In this document: positions 1 to 7,720 of the stretch, piece after piece
How positions within the stretch are numbered: position 1 is the stretch's first letter
Layout of the letters: each line of letters begins with the position of its first letter
Assembly: GCF_900108015.1 (NCBI RefSeq)
Contig: NZ_FNVP01000003.1
Coordinates: 130,162 to 194,161 of the forward strand
DNA: 64,000 nt
Direction: 5' to 3'
From: Flavobacterium urumqiense
GTDB taxonomy: Bacteria; Bacteroidota; Bacteroidia; Flavobacteriales; Flavobacteriaceae
The notes under the pieces: model-generated
Database searches by the model: none
Seen by the model: the letters and a program-made list of their open reading frames with translations, nothing else
What the model was told of the DNA's origin: nothing
Position numbers and translations under genes: made by a program

Positions 1-1
1 T

Positions 2-1033
2 AAATATTCCGTTCCTGCTGAAAATATTAATAAAAGACAAATTTTAATTTTTGAAGAAGTAGAACATTTTATTGAAAATGAAATGGAGGAGACTTTACCT
101 TCTGAATATCAATTTCCGGCTAGTTTAACATCCGGCAGAGGAGATATATTTGGGCCGAAAATTGGAATCCGTATGCAGTGGTTTAAAGAAAAAATGGGAT
201 ATGTTTTTGATGAATTTTATTCAAAAACAAATACTGCTCCGGAAAACTTGGTTCATGTCACCTGTTCGGGATATTCCTCTCCAAGTGTTGCACAAGAAGC
301 TGTAATAAATAGAAAATGGGAAACAACGCAGGTTACTCATTCTTACCAGATGGGATGTTATGGGGCTTTTCCTGCTATACGAACTGCCAGTCATTTGATA
401 AGTGGTAGTAGAAATCATGGAAGAGTAGATGTGGTTCATACAGAGTTATTATCGGCACATTTAAATTTAACCGAATTCTCTGTTGCAAACACGATGATTT
501 GCTCTCTTTTCGCAGATGGTTTTATTGGATATTCTTTATATGAAGAAGATACTTTCATGAATGATGATTCAATTGAAGATAAAAAAGGGCTTAGAATTTT
601 AGCTTCTCATGAGGTTATTATTCCGGATTCATTAGATGATATGTCTTGGGAAATAGGAGAGTATAATTTTTTAATGACGCTTTCTAAAAGGGTTCCCGTT
701 TTTATTCGTAAAAACATAAAATCCTTTTTGACGACCCTTTGTAGTAAAGTTGATATAGATCTTGAATCTGAGAAATCTAAAATGCATTTTGCAATCCATC
801 CCGGAGGACCAAAAATTATTGATTATGTAGTGGAAGCAGTTGGAATTTCAAAAGATCAGGCACGTTGGTCTTATGAAATATTACGTCAACAAGGAAATAT
901 GTCTTCAGCTACTGTTCCTCATATCTTTAATGAAATTATTAATGATGACAACATTTTATCAGGAACTAAAATTGTAGCAATGGCATTTGGTCCGGGTCTT
1001 ACAGCTACTGGATTATTGCTTGAGAAAATATAA
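2..1033 (+). CDS. Type III polyketide synthase (chalcone/stilbene synthase-like), 5' end outside window
   Basis: The frame is open from base 2 into the first ATG at 83, and the extra residues read like the N-terminal part of a ketosynthase, so the gene is cut by the window edge. The thiolase-fold Cys-His-Asn triad of type III polyketide synthases is visible: Cys in QMGCYGAF (codon at 356), His in IHPGGPK (codon at 797) and Asn in GNMSSA (codon at 896). Such enzymes condense malonyl-CoA extender units on an acyl starter to give alkyl-resorcinols or -pyrones. The substrate cannot be read from sequence. A 3-oxoacyl-ACP synthase III homologue is the alternative, but the GNMSSA and HPGGPK context favours type III PKS. 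The gene ends at a strong hairpin facing a convergent neighbour. Confidence 0.85.
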   Translation, partial: KYSVPAENINKRQILIFEEVEHFIENEMEETLPSEYQFPASLTSGRGDIFGPKIGIRMQWFKEKMGYVFDEFYSKTNTAPENLVHVTCSGYSSPSVAQEAVINRKWETTQVTHSYQMGCYGAFPAIRTASHLISGSRNHGRVDVVHTELLSAHLNLTEFSVANTMICSLFADGFIGYSLYEEDTFMNDDSIEDKKGLRILASHEVIIPDSLDDMSWEIGEYNFLMTLSKRVPVFIRKNIKSFLTTLCSKVDIDLESEKSKMHFAIHPGGPKIIDYVVEAVGISKDQARWSYEILRQQGNMSSATVPHIFNEIINDDNILSGTKIVAMAFGPGLTATGLLLEKI

Positions 1034-1079
1034 TTTTATAAAAAGTCAATTCTCTAAGGAGACGAGCGGTTTAAATACG

Positions 1080-1133
1080 ATGAGTTATGAGTTTGGAAAT
1101 GGAAACATTTAGAACTTATAACTCATTTTTTTT
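1080..1133. terminator. Bidirectional hairpin terminator between convergent genes
   Basis: A 14-bp stem (1080-1093 with 1113-1126, one G.U-type mismatch) is followed by a run of T on the + strand. It sits between the polyketide synthase and the leftward DUF3810 gene and overlaps the stop codon of the latter. Confidence 0.75.
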
Positions 1134-2177
1134 ATAATAATTCACCATCAAATTCACAAACTTACTGTAACTGTCCATGCCGTCTTTTTGCTTATTTAAT
1201 TTCAGGAAACTGTCATAAAAAGCATGAAAACCCGTTTCAATTGGTGTTTCATATTGTTTCCAGAAATGGTCACTTTCTTTGTAGTTTTTCAAAATTCCCG
1301 GATGAACAGTTTTTAGTAATTGTTTGAATATTTTTTTATCGCGAACTTGCCAATTGGCCAAACAATAGCGCAAAGCCATGCTATAACCTGAATATTTAAA
1401 GTACAAATTATCATTTTTTACAGATGCTAAAAAGCCAATAAAGTTGCATTCACTTTCGCTAGCATAACCCATTTGGTGCGCCATTTCATGATTAGTTGTC
1501 ATTGGGAAACTATACATTGGTCCAAGATCATTTACTTGTGCCTCATTAGTAAACGGATTTAAATAGCCGCCAAATCCCATAAAAGTTAACGGCAGACTGA
1601 AGAGCGATTTTTTTGTACTTAAATTGGTAAATCTAAAATAAGGATATTTCGTTGACAGGTTTTGGTAACCATTTAAATTCATATTGAAAACCTGTTCTTG
1701 AGAATAAGGAAAAACTACTTTCAAACTGTCATTTTTTGTAATCTGACCTTGAATAGCGTTAGTTTTAGCGATTAATTTTTTGGTAAAAACTAATAAATCA
1801 TTATTTGAATACTCTTTTTTAATATCCATTTTTTCAAAAAGCGGTTCGCGGTAATAGTTCATCGCCCAAAGTAAATGAAAGGAAAAATAGAATACGGATA
1901 TAAAGCCCACTATAACAAGGATGTTGTTTTTCCATTCTGTCATCCAAGATTTCCTTTTTTTCCAAAGCCAAACCAATACAGATAAAATGGTAATAAAGTA
2001 AATGAAATCCCCCAATGAAAAAGGAATTTTTCCAAATACAACTCTCGAAAATATTGAAATAATTAAATAGATACCGTTACTGTAAAATTGTTCTACATAT
2101 TCAGGGAAATAAGGAATGATTTGCAAAAAAAGTATTTGTGCAAGAAGAAACAAGGAAAGAAAATATTTTGGTTTCAC
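1116..2177 (-). CDS. DUF3810 family membrane zinc metalloprotease-like protein
   Basis: 353 residues. Three hydrophobic segments lie in the first 105 residues (about 5-22, 35-70 and 85-105), followed by a large extracytoplasmic domain. That domain carries a gluzincin-type HExxH motif, H230-E231-M-A-H234 (TTNHEMAHQMG), with Glu residues at about 241-243 placed to be the third zinc ligand. This arrangement matches DUF3810, a Bacteroidota family of predicted membrane-anchored zinc peptidases with no established substrate. The call to family is from motif and topology. The peptidase activity is an inference. It is transcribed alone, convergent with the upstream polyketide synthase. Confidence 0.8.
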   Translation of the reverse strand: MKPKYFLSLFLLAQILFLQIIPYFPEYVEQFYSNGIYLIISIFSRVVFGKIPFSLGDFIYFITILSVLVWLWKKRKSWMTEWKNNILVIVGFISVFYFSFHLLWAMNYYREPLFEKMDIKKEYSNNDLLVFTKKLIAKTNAIQGQITKNDSLKVVFPYSQEQVFNMNLNGYQNLSTKYPYFRFTNLSTKKSLFSLPLTFMGFGGYLNPFTNEAQVNDLGPMYSFPMTTNHEMAHQMGYASESECNFIGFLASVKNDNLYFKYSGYSMALRYCLANWQVRDKKIFKQLLKTVHPGILKNYKESDHFWKQYETPIETGFHAFYDSFLKLNKQKDGMDSYSKFVNLMVNYYKKNEL

Positions 2178-2236
2178 TAGTTAGATTTTAGAATGTAAAG
2201 ATAATTACAATATCAGCTAGCAAGGAAAAGAATTTA

Positions 2237-2288
2237 AACTTTGAATTTCTTTATTTAGTAAGAATGCTAAATAAAGTAATTCAAAGTT
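2237..2288 (-). terminator. Long hairpin terminator after the porin operon
   Basis: A 22-nt arm (2237-2258) pairs with 2267-2288 around an 8-nt loop with one mismatch. On the - strand the stem is followed by a U-rich stretch. It lies just downstream of the leftward porin gene, so it probably ends that operon. Confidence 0.7.
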
Positions 2289-2323
2289 GTAAACTCTAAA
2301 TTTTTAAGTTGTTATTTTTTTTT

Positions 2324-3517
2324 TTAAAATCGAATATAACGTGTTGAATTTAAGCGAATTGAAAATCTTAATTCATCAAATTTATTTTGGTATGTTGTTA
2401 AAATAGTTGCAGAACCATAAAGTAAATGATGTGCATACTCTATGTGAAAGTTTATTAATTTGTTTGTTGTCGGTAAATTATAATTAATGCCCATTTTTAT
2501 CGCCTGTTCTGTTGTTTTTTCAGTAGGATTTTTTAAAACAACTAAATCATAACGTATGAAAGGGACTAAATCTCCTTCCTTTTTTTTATCAAATACTTGA
2601 AATTGTATTTGACCGTAACCACCCGTAACGTTTAATTTTTGGTCTGAATAATTGGAATAAATTGCTTCATATTCGATAGTATAAAAATGTTTTCCAATAG
2701 TATTAGTGTAGTCTAAATTATTTTCAACAGTTAATTTATTCCCTGTTGCCAAAGTGCTTCCTAAAAAAACATTGTTTATACCAGAAATAAGAGTAAAACT
2801 TTTATCTTTTATGTTTTGAGTGTTGTCTATCGCAAAACCAATATTTAACTTTTGATTGCTTTTATCGGTGGTTTGAATAATAGATTGGGTAATTTTAAAT
2901 GTTATTGCATTCCAAAATTGAAAACTTGGATGGTCTTGATTCAGCGAACCTCTATTATCTTGCATTGATGCTTGTAAGAATGTTCTTTTTGATATTTGTG
3001 ATTGAATTTGTAAGCCCCATTGTGTACCAAAACTATTTGTGCTTCCGTGCTGTTCGAGAATTAAACTTCGGTTTATTGTTGGCAGATTACCGGAGGATAA
3101 ATTATCTTCTTTTGACAAAATAGTCGTGTTTTCACCAAATAATATTCGAAATTTATTGGGATCATTTGCATTTTGAAAAGTTATAAACAGATTTTCCCAA
3201 ATTTTAAATCTTTTACTATCTTGAAAAAAGTTATTATCTGTAAAATCAACTTCATAGAATACAGTTGTACGGAATTTATTTCCATTTATTTTGAATGGAT
3301 AACTAGGCAATTGAAATTCCATTCCTTGCCTTGCTCTTCTCCAAGCAGGAGTAAGGTTTGGAGAAAATAATCTTTCGGCAAATGCCCAAGTTGTCCATTG
3401 AAAATCATTTTTTTTATACTGTAAACCTGCATCAGGGTTATAACTAAAATGTTTTATACTGTCATTTTGTGCAATCGAATTAATTGTACAAAATAGAAAT
3501 AGATATAAATATTTCAT
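2324..3517 (-). CDS. Outer-membrane porin, OprP/phosphate-selective porin-like
   Basis: 397 residues beginning with a signal peptide that ends around SIAQ-ND. The rest alternates polar and hydrophobic strands typical of a beta-barrel and closes on a C-terminal phenylalanine (RYIRF), the usual last residue of outer-membrane barrels. The pattern resembles the OprP/OprO-type porins common in Flavobacteriia. Its start overlaps the stop of the upstream heme-membrane gene by one base (TAATG on the - strand), so the two are probably translationally coupled. The transported solute is unknown. The context with a ferric-reductase-like protein suggests redox or metal-related physiology, but this is inference. 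Confidence 0.75.
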   Translation of the reverse strand: MKYLYLFLFCTINSIAQNDSIKHFSYNPDAGLQYKKNDFQWTTWAFAERLFSPNLTPAWRRARQGMEFQLPSYPFKINGNKFRTTVFYEVDFTDNNFFQDSKRFKIWENLFITFQNANDPNKFRILFGENTTILSKEDNLSSGNLPTINRSLILEQHGSTNSFGTQWGLQIQSQISKRTFLQASMQDNRGSLNQDHPSFQFWNAITFKITQSIIQTTDKSNQKLNIGFAIDNTQNIKDKSFTLISGINNVFLGSTLATGNKLTVENNLDYTNTIGKHFYTIEYEAIYSNYSDQKLNVTGGYGQIQFQVFDKKKEGDLVPFIRYDLVVLKNPTEKTTEQAIKMGINYNLPTTNKLINFHIEYAHHLLYGSATILTTYQNKFDELRFSIRLNSTRYIRF

Positions 3518-4104
3518 TACACATTTTTTATTTTCGTATGAAATTTATATCGAATATAACTTGCCATTATTAAAACAATTAGACAAAGTTCTGAAACTAC
3601 TTTTTCGGCATCAAAAATATCAACTGGACGGTTTTTTAATAGAGGGTCCATTACTATTCCATGAACTACAAAAAGCGTAGCTGTGGCGTAAGATATTAGG
3701 TGTATGTTTTTCCAAGTTCCAAAACTCATCTTTTCTCTTATTACTTTTTGTGTGGTAACAATAACTATTAGTAATGCAAACATAGAAAGTGTTCCTAATG
3801 CTACAAACACTTTTTGAGTTGGGGCATTTATTGGAAAAAAAATATCGATTAATTTGAACTTTGTCGTTTTGTCAAACAATAAAAATAATGGGTGCAATAA
3901 GACTAAAAGTAATGCCACGTAAGCTGTCCAATTATGCAAATTATAAACATTAATTTGTTTGATTTGTTGCGGTAATGATTTCCAATATTTATGTTTTTTG
4001 TAAGTGGTACTAATCATCATTCCTAATAGGAAATTAAAAGTTAGCACTACTGTTGCTACCAATCCCATTGAAGCGGATAGGTCTAGAAAAGTTATATTTA
4101 GCAT
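3517..4104 (-). CDS. Ferric reductase-like transmembrane heme protein
   Basis: 195 residues with about five or six membrane helices. Four histidines are placed in two pairs 13-14 residues apart, H57/H71 (LHNW...LLHP) and H135/H148 (NIHLIS...VVHGI), as in the ferric reductase/YedZ transmembrane domain, where they bind two b-type hemes across the bilayer. There is no FAD/NAD-binding domain, so it is a membrane subunit or a stand-alone heme protein. It is the middle gene of a three-gene leftward operon, 81 bp after a small membrane-anchored protein and overlapping the porin start by one base. Confidence 0.8.
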   Translation of the reverse strand: MLNITFLDLSASMGLVATVVLTFNFLLGMMISTTYKKHKYWKSLPQQIKQINVYNLHNWTAYVALLLVLLHPLFLLFDKTTKFKLIDIFFPINAPTQKVFVALGTLSMFALLIVIVTTQKVIREKMSFGTWKNIHLISYATATLFVVHGIVMDPLLKNRPVDIFDAEKVVSELCLIVLIMASYIRYKFHTKIKNV

Positions 4105-4185
4105 TATTATTTGATTTTTAAATTATATAAATAGAGCGTTTTGCTGCATAACATTATGCAACAAAATAATACTTAAATAATTATG

Positions 4186-4503
4186 TCAAATTAATAATGA
4201 GGCGTAAAGAATATAACGCCGTTGCGGTGGTTGATTGAATTTATTTTCAAAATTGTTTGTAATTGCTTTGGAAATAATTACAGGATAAAAGACGATTTTA
4301 GGTTGAAAATCAGATTTAAAAACAGCTACTTTTTTTTCAGTTTTAGTTTCGGATATATTTAGATTTAAAGTATTTTGATAAATATAAGAATGCGTTTCTT
4401 TTTCAAAATTTAGCTTTTCTTCATTGTCTGAAAATTCAAATACTGTGTTGAGATAACAGCAAGAAATTAGCGTGAAGAATAATATTTTAAAGTTAAAAAC
4501 CAT
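4186..4503 (-). CDS. Small hypothetical protein, first gene of the heme/porin operon
   Basis: 105 residues. The N-terminal 20 residues form a signal peptide or membrane anchor (VFNFKILFFTLISCCYLNTV). The remainder is polar and ends with a short hydrophobic stretch after QPPQRRYILY. I do not recognise a family. It lies 81 bp upstream of the ferric-reductase-like gene on the same strand, so it is probably co-transcribed and possibly exported. Codon use and base composition match the neighbours. Confidence 0.6.
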   Translation of the reverse strand: MVFNFKILFFTLISCCYLNTVFEFSDNEEKLNFEKETHSYIYQNTLNLNISETKTEKKVAVFKSDFQPKIVFYPVIISKAITNNFENKFNQPPQRRYILYASLLI

Positions 4504-4652
4504 ATCGTAAAAGTATAATTTTATTTTTTATTGAGTATAAATTATTATAATTGTTTTCAAAGTTTCGTTTAGCAGAAGGTTTATGTAAAACTTAAATTTT
4601 TGCGTTAATTCATTAAATTCGAGTTGACTTTTTTTAGTGCTGAATAGTTCCG

Positions 4653-4660
4653 TAACTTTG
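4653..4660 (+). promoter_or_regulatory. Candidate -7 box for pepD
   Basis: TAACTTTG fits the Bacteroidota -7 consensus TAnnTTTG and ends 34 bp before the pepD ATG. The nearest TTG lies 26 bp upstream, longer than the usual 17-23 bp, so only the -7 element is well supported. Confidence 0.5.
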
Positions 4661-4694
4661 TACTTCTTAATTGTTAAACATCAAACAAAAATAA

Positions 4695-6155
4695 ATGAGC
4701 CAAGAAATAAGAAATTTAGAACCCAAAGCACTTTGGAATAAGTTTGCTGATTTGAATGCGGTACCTCGTCCTTCTAAAAAAGAAGAACGTGTGATTGAGT
4801 TTATGAAAAACTACGGAAAGAGTCTGGGATTGGAAACTTTTGAAGATGAAATCCGTAATGTGATTATACGCAAACCGGCTACTCCAGGAATGGAAAATCG
4901 TAAAGCGATTGTGTTACAAGGACATTTGGATATGGTACACCAAAAAAATTCGGATACCGTTTTTGATTTTGATACACAAGGAATAGACATGTATGTGGAT
5001 GGAGATTGGGTTCGTGCTAGAGGAACAACTCTAGGTGCTGATAACGGCCTTGGCGTTGCCACAATTATGGCGATTTTAGAAAGCAAAGACATTCCGCATC
5101 CTGCTATGGAAGCTTTGTTTACCATTGATGAAGAAACAGGAATGACTGGAGCTTTGAACTTAAAAGGAGGGATTCTGCAAGGTCAAATTCTTTTGAATTT
5201 AGATACAGAGGAAGATGATGAAATTGACATTGGTTGCGCAGGAGGAATTGATGTAACAGCCACAAGAAGTTATCACGAAGAGGAAGTTCCAGAAGGTTCA
5301 GTTGGTCATATTATTACCGTAAAAGGATTAAACGGAGGACATTCAGGAATGGATATCCATAAAGGGTTGGGTAATGCCAATAAAATAATGAACCGATTGT
5401 TGTTTGACGCTTTTGAAAACTTCGGTTTACAAGTGGTGGAAATCAATGGAGGAAGTTTACGTAACGCTATTCCAAGAGAAAGTGTTGCTAAAGTAATTAT
5501 TTCCGAAATGTTTGATGAAGCTTATGTTTTTGATATGCAAGAAATCATCAATGACATCAAAAACGAATTTAAAACTACGGAGCCAAACTTAACTATCGAA
5601 ATCGTGAAATGCGATTTACCAAAAAAAGTAATGGATTTAGGTGTTCAGGAAGGAATTATCAGAGCAATTTATGCAGCACACAACGGCGTGTATCGAATGA
5701 GTGCCGATATGGAAGATTTAGTTGAAACTTCTAATAATATTGCCAGAGTAATCATTAAAGATGGCGAAATTTCAATCGGATGTTTGACCCGTTCTTCTGT
5801 AGAGACGTCTAAATATGATTTGGCTAATTCTTTACGTTCCGCTTTTGAATTAGTAGGTTGTGAAGTAGAGCTTTCCGGTTCTTATCCGGGTTGGACTCCA
5901 AATGTAAATTCGGAGATTCTAGATGTGCTTGTTGCAATTTACGAAAAACAAAATAACAAGAAACCGAAAGTGGTGGCTTGTCACGCAGGATTAGAATGTG
6001 GAATTCTGGGAACTAATTATCCTAATATGGATATGATTTCTTTTGGGCCAACTATTCATGGAGCGCATTCTCCGGATGAAAGAGCGAGTATTTCCTCTTC
6101 TCAGAAATTTTGGAAATTTGTTTTGGAAATTTTAGCTAATATTCCAGTCAAATAA
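4695..6155 (+). CDS. pepD: Cytosol non-specific dipeptidase (aminoacyl-histidine dipeptidase, M20C)
   Basis: 486 residues, the normal length for PepD. The di-zinc ligands and catalytic residues of clan MH/M20 are visible: H77 in GHLDMV, bridging D116 in GADNG, general base E146 and ligand E147 in DEETG, D170 in NLDTEE, and H458 in IHGAHSPDE. The central lid/dimerisation domain lies between about 200 and 390. The enzyme hydrolyses dipeptides, including Xaa-His, in the cytoplasm for peptide recycling. The gene stands alone between a TAACTTTG promoter box and a strong terminator. Confidence 0.95.
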   Translation: MSQEIRNLEPKALWNKFADLNAVPRPSKKEERVIEFMKNYGKSLGLETFEDEIRNVIIRKPATPGMENRKAIVLQGHLDMVHQKNSDTVFDFDTQGIDMYVDGDWVRARGTTLGADNGLGVATIMAILESKDIPHPAMEALFTIDEETGMTGALNLKGGILQGQILLNLDTEEDDEIDIGCAGGIDVTATRSYHEEEVPEGSVGHIITVKGLNGGHSGMDIHKGLGNANKIMNRLLFDAFENFGLQVVEINGGSLRNAIPRESVAKVIISEMFDEAYVFDMQEIINDIKNEFKTTEPNLTIEIVKCDLPKKVMDLGVQEGIIRAIYAAHNGVYRMSADMEDLVETSNNIARVIIKDGEISIGCLTRSSVETSKYDLANSLRSAFELVGCEVELSGSYPGWTPNVNSEILDVLVAIYEKQNNKKPKVVACHAGLECGILGTNYPNMDMISFGPTIHGAHSPDERASISSSQKFWKFVLEILANIPVK

Positions 6156-6176
6156 TAGTGAATTTCGATAAAATGA

Positions 6177-6208
6177 AAAACCCTCGTTTTGTAATAAACG
6201 AGGGTTTT
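6177..6208. terminator. Intrinsic terminator after pepD
   Basis: A perfect 13-bp stem (6177-6189 with 6196-6208), GC-rich in the middle with T and A flanks, works in both directions. It separates pepD from the convergent small Lys-rich gene. Confidence 0.9.
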
Positions 6209-6217
6209 GTATAAGAA

Positions 6218-6328
6218 TTAATCTCTTTTAGGAGTGTTTTTCTTGTCTCTTTTTTCTTCTTTCTTTTCTTTAGCCGTTTTTAAAGGCTCTTTTTTTGCAG
6301 TTTTCTTTGCGTCTTGACTTTTTGCCAT
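6218..6328 (-). CDS. Small lysine-rich basic protein (36 aa)
   Basis: ATG at 6328 to TAA at 6218 encodes a 36-residue protein starting MAKSQDAKKTAKK and consisting almost entirely of Lys, Glu, Ala and Thr (about 15 Lys). It has no hydrophobic segment. Similar tiny Lys-rich proteins are common in Flavobacteriia, but no function is established to my knowledge. The clean frame directly beside a terminator supports it being real. Nucleic-acid binding is possible from charge alone and is not claimed. Confidence 0.6.
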   Translation of the reverse strand: MAKSQDAKKTAKKEPLKTAKEKKEEKRDKKNTPKRD

Positions 6329-6400
6329 GATATTTGATTTAAATTTTGGTTTTAATTTTGATGTAAGTAAATGTATATAATATTTTGATTTCTTTCAATA

Positions 6401-6739
6401 TTATTTCAAAAAATCACCGTCTATAATTAATAATTGAACTTTATTTGTAGCTAAAGAGCGATGAGAACTTAGATCAGCTGAAACAACGTAAGTCATTCCT
6501 TTAGAAAGTTGAACATGTTCTTCATTCTCCATTTCGCTTATGAGTTCGCCCTCAAGACAATGTACAATATGTTCTTTTTGACACCAATAATCTGCCAAAT
6601 AACCTTCAGAATAAATAACTTTTCGAATTTTAAGTCCTCCTAATCCAATCGTTTGTCAATAAGCAGTTCTTGTTTCTCCTTTATATTCTGTTTTCTCTAT
6701 GTTATCCCAATTTATGGCTTGGAAAGGTATTTTAGACAT
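6401..6739 (-). pseudogene. DHCW-motif cupin protein, nonsense-interrupted
   Basis: Read from the ATG at 6739, the frame is 112 codons long apart from one TGA at 6656-6658. Residues before (MSKIPFQAINWDNIE...KGETRTAY) and after (QTIGLGG...YLADYWCQKEHIVHCLEGEL) form one continuous small cupin of the DHCW-motif family, here with DYWC in place of DHWC. The stop falls where relatives carry Trp (TGG to TGA is one change). The downstream part could start at a TTG at 6598 but would lack the first two strands. So the gene is probably inactive, unless the TGA is a sequencing error or read through. Confidence 0.8.
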
Positions 6740-6865
6740 AAATCTTGTTTTTTGATTAATTAAAATTTTGGCGAAAACTCAAATTTATTTTTAAATAAAA
6801 ATCCCCAACTACTTTCGCAATTGAGGATTGAAATTATTTTTAGATTAAAAATGTAAACTGTTATA

Positions 6866-7633
6866 TTATTTTTTCTTTAGAATTTTATATTCTTCATAAC
6901 AGCCACTTATGGCATCCATGATTTGTAAATCATTTGCAGTTTGTATGAATGCTTCTGAATAATTGCAACGTTGCAAAATTTCGGCTAATTCGTTTTTATC
7001 TACGCCAAGAAGTACAGATATAGTTTCCCTGTCAAATTTAGATTCCAGTAGATTTCGAACCGTATCATCCTTCTTCATTTCTTTGAGCTTTTTGAGCTCT
7101 TTTGGATTTTTTCCAAAAAAATTATAAAGCATATCCGTAGGATTAAAGATAGAACCCAATACTCTACCAAAGGCATTTGGAGAATATTCGCCCGCTTCAT
7201 AACCTTGCGTTAAGCCGGAAATACTATAACGGTAATTTTCTTTCGTTGGAATTAATTTTGAATCGACTTCCAGATATCCCGTTAAATTAAAGGGTCTGAT
7301 GATTACTTCCTCTAGCGCGATGGCTTTTTCGGTAAGTTGAATTTTGGTGCTTTTATTTTTTATCCAATCGTTTGTAACTCGAACTCGTAAAGATTGGTAT
7401 CCCAAAATAGTAAAATGTAAAGTATCATTTGGTTGAACATCGATTTCGAAATATCCTCTCGAATCGGTAGTTGCACCTCTTACTTTATTAATGTTGATGA
7501 TATTTACATTGGGCAAAGGTTGTCTCGTATTGTTGTTGATAATAATACCATTAACCTTTTGAGAGGGCTGTATGTCTTGTGCGATAGCAGCTGAGGAAAG
7601 TACTAAAAAAAAGAAAACTACAAAATATTTCAT
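6866..7633 (-). CDS. Exported protein with carboxypeptidase-regulatory-like domain
   Basis: 255 residues. A signal peptide (about 1-18, ending SAAIAQ) is followed by a CarboxypepD_reg-like beta-sandwich at about 25-100 (VNGIIINNNTRQPLPNVNI...TTDSRGYFEI...ILGYQS), the same domain that starts SusC/TonB receptors. The remaining 150 residues are helical and of unknown family. It is probably periplasmic or at the outer membrane. It follows the helicase gene by 87 bp on the same strand. Role unknown. Confidence 0.75.
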   Translation of the reverse strand: MKYFVVFFFLVLSSAAIAQDIQPSQKVNGIIINNNTRQPLPNVNIININKVRGATTDSRGYFEIDVQPNDTLHFTILGYQSLRVRVTNDWIKNKSTKIQLTEKAIALEEVIIRPFNLTGYLEVDSKLIPTKENYRYSISGLTQGYEAGEYSPNAFGRVLGSIFNPTDMLYNFFGKNPKELKKLKEMKKDDTVRNLLESKFDRETISVLLGVDKNELAEILQRCNYSEAFIQTANDLQIMDAISGCYEEYKILKKK

Positions 7634-7720
7634 AAACTCATTTAAAACTTTAAAAGTAATAAAGGGGATTGAATATTTTGTAGTTTCCTATTATAATTAT
7701 AAGAAAATTAACAATGAATG

